Source: Acetobacter musti
Lineage (GTDB): Bacteria > Pseudomonadota > Alphaproteobacteria > Acetobacterales > Acetobacteraceae
Reading direction: 5' to 3'
Assembly: GCF_011516835.1 (NCBI RefSeq)
Contig: NZ_WOTB01000009.1
Span: forward strand, 91,776 to 155,775
Length of the DNA stretch: 64,000 bases
Each line of letters begins with the position of its first letter. Position 1 is the stretch's first letter. The notes under the pieces are model-generated. The model worked only from the letters and a program-made list of their open reading frames with translations. It was not told the origin of the DNA and did not search any database. Below, in pieces: positions 56,720 to 63,977 of the stretch. The position numbers were made by a program, and so were the translations under genes.

Positions 56720-57274
56720 GTGCGGCGGCTATTTCGGTTTACCGGCAGAGTAAAAAGGTGTCTCGCGATTGGCTGTGTCGGCTGTGCCGTCGCCGCAGCC
56801 GCACCCGAAGGTGACCAGCCCGCGTTCAATGATAAGGATCTCGCGATCCTGGGGCAGACTCTTCATTTCATCGACCCTCCTCCGGAGGGGGAAGTGCGTA
56901 TTGCTGTTGTCTTCAACCCTTTGGTCGCGGGGTCACAGGATGAGGCGGCACAGATTGTCCGGGAATTTCCTACGGATTTTACGGTATCGGGCATTCCGAT
57001 GCATCCCTTCTCCATCAGTCTTGATCAGATCGGACAGGCGACTTTCGGCGCGGTCATTTCCGCGGCCGGAGCTGGCACCGGGGCGTTACGGCAGGCTCTG
57101 AGCAGACAGCATGCGATCTGTGTGACAAATCATCCTGAACAGGTTTCAGCAGGGTATTGTCAGATCTACATCACCTCGCAGCCGAGCGTGGATATCCGGT
57201 TGAATCAGTCTGCGTCGGACGCCGCCAATGTTCATTTCGCCACGGCCTTCCGGCTGATGGTGCGCGCGCTTTAA
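56720..57274 (+). CDS. YfiR/HmsC-like (DUF4154) periplasmic protein
   Basis: 184 aa from GTG 56720. Signal peptide VKRCLAIGCVGCAVAAAAPE. The C-terminal ITSQPSVDIRLNQSASDAAN followed by VHFATAFRLMVRAL resembles the DUF4154/YfiR end, where this domain binds partner signalling proteins in the periplasm. Most of the protein is not diagnostic, so the family call is tentative. Convergent with the FGase gene, 28 bp apart. Confidence 0.6.
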   Translation: MRRLFRFTGRVKRCLAIGCVGCAVAAAAPEGDQPAFNDKDLAILGQTLHFIDPPPEGEVRIAVVFNPLVAGSQDEAAQIVREFPTDFTVSGIPMHPFSISLDQIGQATFGAVISAAGAGTGALRQALSRQHAICVTNHPEQVSAGYCQIYITSQPSVDIRLNQSASDAANVHFATAFRLMVRAL

Positions 57275-57302
57275 ACCGGGTCGGTGTCGGGCTTTTTCCG
57301 CA

Positions 57303-58262
57303 TTACTGTGCTGCTTCGGGCCGGGCGCATCTGAGTTCCTGCTGCTCAGTGACACATCGTGCCATGTCTGCGATGACCTGGCTCACCTTCTCCGCGAAAC
57401 GGGGATTGAGACCGTAACCGCCGCCGGTCCGGGGGCACATATATAATGTTCTGCTCATTTCCAGCTGGATGACGCTTACGTTGTCCTGCGGCTGACCGTA
57501 ATGACTGGTGATAAATCCGCCGGCGAAAGGATGATTGCGGGCCACGCGGAAACCGAGGCTCAGCAGGGACTTAGCGAGAGTCTGCACGAATACGGGCCTG
57601 CTGGAGGAACCGAAACGGTCACCGATGACGATGTCCGCTTTTGTTCCGTCCACTCCGGGAGGCATCGAATGCATATCGAGCACGACGCAGAATCCATATT
57701 CTGCGCGTATCTCATCGATCAGCTTTCTCAGGACCGCATGATAAGGGTACCAGAACTGCCGCAGCCGGCTCGCGGCTTCTTCCATGGACAGTTTATTCGC
57801 ATAAACCTGCCGGCCGCCTGACACGACACCGGGCACACTACCGAGACCGGCGCGGCCCCGCTCACTTGGCATCAGCAGAGTCTCGTCGCCATTCTCCACC
57901 ATGCGGGGGTCCAGATCGGAGGATGCCCGGTTTACATCGCACACCACACGGGGAAATGTCGCGCAGAGCAGCGTGGCGCCGTACTGAGGCGCGGTGGCGA
58001 TGAGGGTATCGACATGAAAATCCTCTCCGCTTCTGAGGATATCGAGCGGAAGCCGCGAGCGGGCCAGAAACTCGGCTGTATAGTTACGTCCGGAATGCGG
58101 AGAGCACACGATCATGGGGATTGCAGGACCGGGCGGCCGGACGACGGCGACCGGAGCCGTGCAGAAACCGCCGGAACCGGCCGCTGCATTCATGGTGGCG
58201 TTTTCAGAGGTCTCAGAAGCCTGCGCTTTCTGATCAGTGCTGGCATCCGGCCAGAAGTTCAT
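57303..58262 (-). CDS. N-formylglutamate amidohydrolase family protein
   Basis: 319 aa; the start could also be the Met 23 residues in (near 58193). Family features: IVCSPHSGRNYTAEFLARSR, EDFHVDTLIATAPQYGATLL, RVVCDVNRASSDLDPRMVEN, FCVVLDMHSMPPGVDGTKAD and a C-terminal VSVIQLEMSRTLYMCP. The His and Asp/Glu cluster (SPHSG, DMHS) coordinates zinc. It removes formate from N-formylglutamate in histidine or formyl-amide catabolism. No hut genes are present, so it may act on another formyl amide. Cytosolic. Confidence 0.85.
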   Translation of the reverse strand: MNFWPDASTDQKAQASETSENATMNAAAGSGGFCTAPVAVVRPPGPAIPMIVCSPHSGRNYTAEFLARSRLPLDILRSGEDFHVDTLIATAPQYGATLLCATFPRVVCDVNRASSDLDPRMVENGDETLLMPSERGRAGLGSVPGVVSGGRQVYANKLSMEEAASRLRQFWYPYHAVLRKLIDEIRAEYGFCVVLDMHSMPPGVDGTKADIVIGDRFGSSSRPVFVQTLAKSLLSLGFRVARNHPFAGGFITSHYGQPQDNVSVIQLEMSRTLYMCPRTGGGYGLNPRFAEKVSQVIADMARCVTEQQELRCARPEAAQ

Positions 58263-58374
58263 ATGTGTCAGTCCAACGGAATCGTTCGTGTGATGACACT
58301 AAAATACACGTTTTGCATCCGATGGGGTTGCACTCTTCTTCGGAGGACGGTAGAAGCCGCGCTACCGAACGGAT

Positions 58375-58449
58375 GGGCGCATAGCTCAGCGGTAGAGCAC
58401 TACCTTGACATGGTAGGGGTCACAGGTTCAATCCCTGTTGCGCCCACCA
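58375..58449 (+). tRNA. tRNA-Val, anticodon GAC (attachment site of the island)
   Basis: Acceptor GGGCGCA at 58375, D-arm GCTCAGCGGTAGAGC, anticodon arm CTACC-TTGACAT-GGTAG (GAC), T-arm ACAGGTTCAATCCCTGT, then TGCGCCC, discriminator A (58446) and encoded CCA to 58449. All stems pair. Its 3' part is the left attachment site of the mobile element, whose integrase gene begins to read across it on the opposite strand. Confidence 0.96.
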
Positions 58450-59617
58450 TCTGTTCCGGCAGAAAACCAACGGTTTTCTGAGACTTATGCATCGGAGTGC
58501 CATCCTTTGCAATTGAGTCTAGCACGCTGTTAGCACGCATGTTGAAATTTACCATCGATCGGGCTGCTACCCGGTCGATGGCGCTTGCGACCTCGTCAAT
58601 AGCCTGCTTGGCGTTTGCGAGGAAGTCCGGACGCACGTGCACATAGCGGCCTGTGGTACGGAGATTTGGCATGGCATGCCCCATGAGCGAGGCAACTTCT
58701 ATCTCTGGTACGCCACGCGTAATCAGTTCGGTCGCCATAGTATGGCGAATTGTGTAGGGCACGATTTCTGACGGCAGTCCTGCTGATTCGCGCGCGGCGC
58801 GCCAAGCTCCGTTGATCTTGAGAATCGGCTTGTCTTTGTAGGTCACGAGATGACCCGAGGCCACGCTCTCAATCCATGACCTCAAAAACTCCGGCACCGG
58901 GATACGTGGTCTCCGCTTCTTCGTTCGAGCACGGCCTGGCGGGTTAAGGTCAATCACCCCGTGCCCCAGATCGCATTGCTCACGAGTGAGTTGCAGAAGC
59001 GCCTCAGGGCGTGACGCCGTTCCAATCAGAAGTGCAAGAAACATGCGAAGATGAGGCGGCATATCTGTCTCCCAAAGCCGAGCCATCTCCTGAATCGTCA
59101 TAATGCGCTCGCGCCCCTCACCCTCGGGTGGCAGCACAATCGGAATCTGACGATCGATCTCGCCATTCTTCCAAGCCCAGTTCACCGCGGCAGCGGCGAT
59201 ACCCATGACGCGGCGGGTATAACCCGCAGAATAACCCTTGCCTCGCAGGCACGAAGCAATGCGTTTCTGCTCGGCCACTGTGTACCCAGCCACAGAAGCA
59301 CCGGGCTCCACGCTGTCCAGCATCAGTTCCAGCGCCCTTCTGTTTGGTCCTGAACTTCGGGTTTGCTTACTGTGATTCTTATAATATCTCAGAAAAACTG
59401 ACGCCAGGCTTGTCTCTAAAACGGGCTTATTTCTTCGATTTGTATGCTCAGTTACATATTCTGCCAGCCTTATTTTCGCCTCTTGAAGAACAATTGTGCC
59501 GAGAGATGCTCGTTTTGTTTGTCTTGTTTTTGCATCATAATGGCATGCGCACCACGCATTTGAGTTGGGACGCTTCCCGAGAAAGTACTGTCCGATTCTG
59601 AAGGAAGCGTTGGGCAT
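58400..59617 (-). CDS. tyrosine-type integrase of the island
   Basis: 405 aa from ATG 59617. The C-terminal catalytic domain has Arg203 (GTASRPEALL), Arg291 (PYTIRHTMATELI, with Tyr in place of the usual His of HxxR), His314 (LMGHAMPNLR) and the nucleophile Tyr325 (TTGRYVHVRP). N-terminal SAM-like core-binding region from about 70 to 155. The C-terminal 25 residues are translated from sequence beside and inside tRNA-Val, ending GATGIEPVTPTMSR, and the stop codon TAG is in the tRNA anticodon stem. Catalyses insertion and, with the HTH protein, excision of the island. Confidence 0.93.
   Translation of the reverse strand: MPNASFRIGQYFLGKRPNSNAWCACHYDAKTRQTKRASLGTIVLQEAKIRLAEYVTEHTNRRNKPVLETSLASVFLRYYKNHSKQTRSSGPNRRALELMLDSVEPGASVAGYTVAEQKRIASCLRGKGYSAGYTRRVMGIAAAAVNWAWKNGEIDRQIPIVLPPEGEGRERIMTIQEMARLWETDMPPHLRMFLALLIGTASRPEALLQLTREQCDLGHGVIDLNPPGRARTKKRRPRIPVPEFLRSWIESVASGHLVTYKDKPILKINGAWRAARESAGLPSEIVPYTIRHTMATELITRGVPEIEVASLMGHAMPNLRTTGRYVHVRPDFLANAKQAIDEVASAIDRVAARSMVNFNMRANSVLDSIAKDGTPMHKSQKTVGFLPEQMVGATGIEPVTPTMSR
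58460..58480. repeat. hairpin CAGAAAACC-aac-GGTTTTCTG
   Basis: Perfect 9-bp arms with a 3-base loop, 11 bp beyond the tRNA CCA and inside the integrase reading frame. It could be the tRNA-Val terminator brought by the island, though no T-run follows. The same core CAGAAAAC...GTTTTCTG recurs at 62530-62549, near the resolvase. Confidence 0.5.
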
Positions 59618-59787
59618 TGCTCGTTTCTCGTCAGATACTCTGATAAATGAGAGTTGGTGTATCGCACGCGGCAACGGATTTTGAGATACCCGATCTGGCC
59701 CGCCTGCCGTTCCCGGCGCAGAGTAATCACTGACACGCCCAAAAGAGCAGCCGCTTCCTTTTCCGTATGAAGAAATCCCGGAATCAT
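59470..59787 (-). CDS. AlpA/excisionase-type helix-turn-helix protein
   Basis: 105 aa. The N-terminal half is a MerR-like/HTH_17 excisionase domain: LHTEKEAAALLGVSVITLRR followed by ERQAGQIGYLKIRCRVRYTN and SHLSEYL. The tail is Gln/Ser/Lys-rich. It overlaps the 5' end of the integrase gene by 148 bp in a different frame, which is long for a bacterial overlap. In related elements such proteins steer the integrase to excise or activate int. Low overall GC supports foreign origin. Confidence 0.75.
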   Translation of the reverse strand: MIPGFLHTEKEAAALLGVSVITLRRERQAGQIGYLKIRCRVRYTNSHLSEYLTRNEQCPTLPSESDSTFSGSVPTQMRGAHAIMMQKQDKQNEHLSAQLFFKRRK

Positions 59788-60105
59788 AGATCATTTCTCG
59801 TACAGACGCATGGCCATGCACAGCGTTCCTGCAACAGGAACATTCATCGGGATTTGCAAGAGGTCCATCTTTATGGTTCGCAGATAGCAGATATTGCCCA
59901 AATGCTCGTCTCCTCGACAAGCAGCCATCTGGTGACTGGACCTTATCTGCGGAGATGAAAGTTCTCCCGATATGGCGTATATCCAGTCCAGGCAGGCCGC
60001 TAGGTTGTTTCTTTGCGGTTCTGCGTGGGGGTGCGTGTTACGAGCTCGCATCCCCACAACTTGTTATTTCATATGCACATTCGAATAATAATATCAAATA
60101 AAAAC

Positions 60106-60127
60106 CAATAGACCACAATGTCTATTG
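60106..60127. repeat. inverted repeat CAATAGAC-cacaat-GTCTATTG
   Basis: Perfect 8-base arms around a 6-base loop, immediately left of the ATGCATGC cluster. Together with the neighbouring repeats it makes a compact structured block. Confidence 0.65.
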
Positions 60128-60131
60128 TAGA

Positions 60132-60245
60132 AATGCATGCTTTCAATGCGTGCATTATAGTAATGATTGCATTATTTCCATGAATGCATGCATTGAAAGC
60201 ATGCATTCATTCGTCATGAAAGTATGATGCATGCATCATGCATGC
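60132..60245. repeat. ATGCATGC repeat cluster and nested inverted repeats
   Basis: ATGCATGC occurs at 60133, 60184, 60227 and 60238, and its complement at 60199. A 25-bp inverted repeat with one mismatch pairs 60132-60156 with 60183-60207; within it 60180-60191 pairs perfectly with 60199-60210 around a 7-base loop. A 16-bp perfect palindrome ATGATGCATGCATCAT sits at 60224-60239. This density is far above chance and looks like iterons or recombinase binding sites. Confidence 0.85.
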
Positions 60246-60472
60246 AAACTACAGAGCGGATCTACTTCCACATTTTTTCAAAGGCTTATGTAGATTTCCC
60301 CCGAAGCAAGGCCATAGCCTGCCCCCAGTATATCCTGCTCTTCAGTAGAATGCTCCCGGACGCCTTCGGCGGCCTACGGCGCTCCCACGCTGCGCTCGCT
60401 CCGGGTCTGCTCTGTCTTTTGCCGGGCAAGTCTGCTTGCTCCTGAAGCGGAGAATTTTGCGACTAAATCGCG

Positions 60473-61753
60473 TCACAGCCCCGGCCCATAATCCCATCCG
60501 CTGTCATTCCGCTCGTCTGCGACTTCCTTGGCTGTGACGTCCCACCTGCGCACGGCTCGGGCAATGGCGGCGATAAAGGGCGCGACTACCGACCGGAACG
60601 GTTCGAGAATGGCTGAAAGGACACTGCGTCTACGCTCGGTGATCTGGTCAGAATAGTTGATCCGCCATCCCATCTCCGGTGCTTCTTCTGCCCCTATAAC
60701 TTCCCGACGATAAAACGCTTCGGCCCCGCTCTGCATGGCCTTCAGAATGGCATCATGACCACTCTCTTGTGCGGCCTCTTTGGTTGCTGTGGCGTCCAGT
60801 TTTAACTCAGTGACCTCGGCTAAAATGCTGCGCGTATCTGATGGAAGGCTGCGCACCATCTGCTTCAATGCCGCTCTTCGTTCTTCGGAAAGCGTCGTGC
60901 TTGTCGCAGTCTTATGTTTACCGCCTTGAAAGGAGAGACGGATTTCATCTTTTCCGATAGCTCTGACGATCTCGGCTGTGTTCCATTCTTTTTCCTCTAT
61001 TGCGCGTTCACGTCGATCCAGTTCTTCCGCACGCTCGCGCAGCAAGTCAGCATGAACATGCTTGCGTTGCGTTTCCTTTTTGGGATCACCACGCCGCAAA
61101 CGCTGATCTATGTGCTGGCTGGCCCAATCCCCCCAACTGTCCTGTAAGGCAGAATAGTTCCTTTTTTTCTTTGGCCTCCCGTATTTGTTGAGCACCGGCG
61201 TTCCATCTTCATTAGGCGGCATGGGGTATTTCTTAGCGACAGCTTCCAACCCTGACTTGACCGAAATCGTCAGCTTCGGCTTTCGGCCACGACCGCCGCT
61301 CTGCATAGCAGTCGGACACACAAACAGATCCACGACACCCGCGCCCTTTTCGTCCACGTCCAGACGGGCCGCAATGAGGGATTCCTCGCCAAATTCCGAC
61401 CGCGCCCATGCCTGCGCCTGTTCGAAGAGAGCTTGGACCTGTGGATTGTTTGGATCTCTGGGGTCGCCGGTTTCCGCCAGGACATCGGGGGAGATAACGG
61501 CAATCATATGAGCCATGATTGCTGCCCCTTTTCCCTCAGAAGCACCTGTAGCTTCCTTGAATGCCTTGTACGCAATCTCCAGTTCCAGGGGCGCGGCCGG
61601 GCTGTATCGCGAGGCAACGAGGTTCAAAACCGTGCGGCTCTTTTCCACGCGCTTTTCGCTGACCTCATCTTCGCGCTTTCCATGAGCTTCCGCCATGCGG
61701 ATAGTAGCCATGCTTTTGATCTGCTGAACACGGACTGCAACGAGTGCTTTCAC
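60473..61753 (-). CDS. MobV/Pre-like relaxase (plasmid mobilization and recombination)
   Basis: 426 aa from GTG 61753. The N-terminus MKALVAVRVQQIKSMATIRM, then AEAHGKREDE, lines up with Mob/Pre proteins such as pMV158 MobM, including His24 at the position of the catalytic His22. The MobV metal motif HxDExTPHxH is not normal here: it reads RLDVDEKGAGVVD (residues 130-142), keeping an acidic pair but no histidines. A Glu/Lys/Arg-rich coiled-coil stretch follows (about 215-260). The pMV158-like oriT sits just upstream of its start. It probably nicks oriT for transfer of the island. Confidence 0.8.
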   Translation of the reverse strand: MKALVAVRVQQIKSMATIRMAEAHGKREDEVSEKRVEKSRTVLNLVASRYSPAAPLELEIAYKAFKEATGASEGKGAAIMAHMIAVISPDVLAETGDPRDPNNPQVQALFEQAQAWARSEFGEESLIAARLDVDEKGAGVVDLFVCPTAMQSGGRGRKPKLTISVKSGLEAVAKKYPMPPNEDGTPVLNKYGRPKKKRNYSALQDSWGDWASQHIDQRLRRGDPKKETQRKHVHADLLRERAEELDRRERAIEEKEWNTAEIVRAIGKDEIRLSFQGGKHKTATSTTLSEERRAALKQMVRSLPSDTRSILAEVTELKLDATATKEAAQESGHDAILKAMQSGAEAFYRREVIGAEEAPEMGWRINYSDQITERRRSVLSAILEPFRSVVAPFIAAIARAVRRWDVTAKEVADERNDSGWDYGPGL

Positions 61754-61757
61754 ATGG

Positions 61758-61790
61758 TTATCCCCCTGTCATGGGGATAACACACTAGCC
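61758..61790 (-). other. oriT: oriT, MobV type (nic TAGTGTG/TTA)
   Basis: Read leftward: CTAGTGTG followed by TTATCCCC-atgacag-GGGGATAA, just before the relaxase start. The core TAGTGTG/TTA is the nick site known for pMV158-family MobV relaxases, and the 8-bp inverted repeat after it is the expected hairpin. Plus-strand positions: nick near 61780/61781, repeat arms 61758-61765 and 61773-61780. Confidence 0.85.
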
Positions 61791-61977
61791 CCTATTTTCC
61801 GATGGAAAACCCGGCTCCGCCTTAGGAGTGTGGCAGGGACACCCTGCACCCGTGAACACTTTCATAGAACGACACGAATCCCTCTCCCCCCCGTTAATAT
61901 GCGCTCCGGGGGTCGACACGACCCGACACAAGTAAGCATCATTCGAGAGGAACGAGTCCTATGCGAAATCTACCACC

Positions 61978-62511
61978 ATGAAAGATGGCGAAATCGCCCG
62001 GTTGCTGTCCCTGATCCTGCGGCATGAACCTGAACGGATCGGCCTGACGCTGGACGGGCAGGGTTGGGCGAAGGTTCCTGATCTGATCCGGCTGGCGAAG
62101 CGGGCGGGTAAACCGTTCGACCGCACCACCCTGCAACGGGTGGTTGAGATGAACGACAAACGGCGCTTCACTCTCTCGCCGGACGGTCAGCGCATCCGGG
62201 CCGCACAGGGTCATTCCCTGCCGGTTGATCTCGATCTGCCTGCCATCCAGCCGCCTGACCGGCTCTGGCACGGTACCGCCCGCGACAACCTCGATGCGAT
62301 CTTCCGGGAAGGGCTGAAACCGGGACGCCGCCAAATGGTCCACCTTTCCGCCGACCGGGCGACGGCGCAACGTGTTGGAGAAAGGCACGGAAAGGCTGTT
62401 ATTTTGGGCATCGAGGCCGGTGCGATGTTCCTCGATGGGTTTCCCTTCTACCGGGCCGATAACGGTGTGTGGCTCACCCCTATAGTTTCAGCTGTTTATC
62501 TGACCTTTTAG
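61978..62511 (+). CDS. kptA: RNA 2'-phosphotransferase, KptA/Tpt1 family
   Basis: 177 aa. Tpt1 signatures: ARLLSLILRHEPERIGLTLD, GWAKVPDLIRLAKR, RLWHGTARDNLDAIFREGLK, GRRQMVHLSADRATA and GVWLTPIVSAVYLTF. Tpt1 removes an internal RNA 2'-phosphate by transferring it to NAD+ (ADP-ribose 1''-2'' cyclic phosphate); bacteria lack the splicing route that makes this substrate, so the bacterial role is unclear. Here the gene sits inside a mobile island between the oriT and a resolvase. Start ATG 61978 gives the whole family length. Confidence 0.92.
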   Translation: MKDGEIARLLSLILRHEPERIGLTLDGQGWAKVPDLIRLAKRAGKPFDRTTLQRVVEMNDKRRFTLSPDGQRIRAAQGHSLPVDLDLPAIQPPDRLWHGTARDNLDAIFREGLKPGRRQMVHLSADRATAQRVGERHGKAVILGIEAGAMFLDGFPFYRADNGVWLTPIVSAVYLTF

Positions 62512-62518
62512 TGTGTGT

Positions 62519-62557
62519 GGGGGTCTGTCCAGAAAACGGTGGTTTTCTGAACGTCAT
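62519..62557 (+). repeat. possible Tn3-type terminal inverted repeat
   Basis: GGGGGTCTGTCCAGAAAACG and onward, about 38 bp, starts just after the kptA stop. The GGGGTC...CAGAAAACG pattern resembles Tn3-family ends, and a resolvase gene follows 80 bp later. No tnpA is in the window and no partner repeat was found, so this is a suspicion. Confidence 0.4.
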
Positions 62558-62638
62558 AAAAATCCGCTTTGCAGCGTCGCGTGGTCATACTTATCTTGTT
62601 AATATTCTCGTCCAGTTTTCAATGTTCAGGTTTAGTCA

Positions 62639-63211
62639 ATGAATCAACGGATCGGTTACGCCCGTGTTTCTACGGAAGACCAGCACCTGGACCTGCAACG
62701 TGATGCACTTCAGCAAGCTGGCTGCCGCGTTATTTATGAGGAGACAGCCAGCGGCAAAAATGCAGCGCGCCCCGAGCTTGAACAATGCCGAAAGGCTTTG
62801 CGGAGTGGCGACACGCTTGTCGTCTGGCGGCTTGACCGACTTGGCCGCAGTCTGCCTGACCTCGTACACATCGTGGCAGATCTTGAACGCGGTGGAGTAA
62901 GCTTTGAGAGCCTCTCCGAGAAGATAGAAACCGGAAGTGCCGCAGGTAAGTTAGTTTTTCATGTATTCGCTGCGTTGGCTGAGTTTGAGCGTAGCCTGAT
63001 CCGTGAACGAACCTATGCCGGCCTTGCCGCGGCACGCGCCAGAGGCCGTTCTGGAGGTCGGAAACCCAAGCTCCATGACAAGCAGCTACGAGAAATCAGG
63101 GCGCTATTGCGCGATCCTGATATCCGGGTAACAGACGTAGCGCGACGGTATAATGTCTCGCGGACAACGCTGTACAAATACGTCGGGGCCATTACCCCGC
63201 ACTCAAAATGA
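62639..63211 (+). CDS. serine resolvase/invertase (TnpR-like)
   Basis: 190 aa, the length of Tn3-type resolvases. The nucleophile is Ser11 in IGYARVSTEDQHLDLQRDAL, followed by VVWRLDRLGRSLPDLVHIVA, TGSAAGKLVFHVFAALAEFE and RSLIRERTYAGLAAARARGR, with a C-terminal helix-turn-helix (RVTDVARRYNVSRTTLYKYV). It resolves cointegrates or inverts DNA at a res site, which would be upstream. 127 bp separates it from kptA. Confidence 0.94.
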   Translation: MNQRIGYARVSTEDQHLDLQRDALQQAGCRVIYEETASGKNAARPELEQCRKALRSGDTLVVWRLDRLGRSLPDLVHIVADLERGGVSFESLSEKIETGSAAGKLVFHVFAALAEFERSLIRERTYAGLAAARARGRSGGRKPKLHDKQLREIRALLRDPDIRVTDVARRYNVSRTTLYKYVGAITPHSK

Positions 63212-63237
63212 CCAGCCCCAGATTTTCTGACCAGCTA

Positions 63238-63924
63238 TTACCCTTGGAATCCCTCCCATAACCCGCCCTGCTTCACGATAGCAGCAATAACGGCACGCAA
63301 CAGCGAGCTATCGTTCAGCATCTGTTTGCCCATCTTTTCATGCGCCTCCATCAGTTCGATGGTCGCATTCAGTCCTTCTTCCTGAAGATCGGGTGAGTTG
63401 GCGAACTGGTCCTTGGTGTTGGCCTTTGCCTGCTCCCGCAGTTTTTCTGATTCTGCCAACTTGGTTTCCAGTCCGGTAACAAACGCCACCTTGTCTCCAT
63501 CCGTCAGATCACCTTCGAACAGGTCATTGATTGCCTCAATGATACGGGAAAGCTGAACTTTCACCTTCTCCTGCGGTTGCCCCGACCCGGCTTCCTTTAT
63601 CGGTTCCAGCCCGTCACCGGCTTCGTTCTTCAGCCCAAGCTTCTGCTTGCCAAGGTCCTTCATACGGTGATGCGTCAGACGCAAAGTCGTTGTGTCGATG
63701 GTCTCACGCTCACGGTCGAACTTCAGCAGCGGCCAGAGCATTTTCGCGAACAGGTACAATTTTTCATAATCCGGATTGCCGTAGTTCAGCATCTGACTGA
63801 AAAACTCATACATCCGCACGTAGGACGCCAGATCACTCCGGAACTGGATCAGGCCGTCAATCCGTTCCTTTGCTTCTTTCCGCTCCTGTGAGATGGGGTG
63901 GTTGCCGTCCTCCCCGCACGGCAT
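63238..63924 (-). pseudogene. hsdR: type I restriction enzyme HsdR, C-terminal fragment
   Basis: 228 aa in the longest ATG frame; the frame stays open to the window edge. It matches only the C-terminal helical region of HsdR: RKEAKERIDGLIQFRSDLAS, YVRMYEFFSQMLNYGNPDYE, KLYLFAKMLWPLL and later IEAINDLFEGDLTDGDKVAF. The DEAD-box motor and nuclease domains are missing, and the upstream region runs into what looks like the end of an insertion sequence. No hsdM or hsdS is in the window. Most likely a remnant. Confidence 0.75.
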
Positions 63925-63977
63925 CGCAATGTGCCAGAATGGTCGTTGGAAGAAACGACTGCGCGAAAGGACGGCAG

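Larger units (their letters stand above)
59788..60472. other. non-coding region of the island, AT-rich with dense repeats
   Basis: 685 bp with no supported gene. The AT-rich part holds the inverted repeats and ATGCATGC cluster described separately. The right 120 bp (60350-60470) is GC-rich with several short self-complementary runs, and may be a leader or terminator for the relaxase gene that ends at 60473. Candidate roles: integrase arm sites, a replication origin, or the promoter of the HTH gene. Confidence 0.6.

Noticed and set aside
59791..60057. 88-aa reverse ORF upstream of the HTH gene
   Set aside because: No domain, no clear ribosome site and odd composition; region treated as non-coding.
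60132..60245. CRISPR array
   Set aside because: The repeats are 8 bp, irregularly spaced, partly inverted, and have no unique spacers of constant length.
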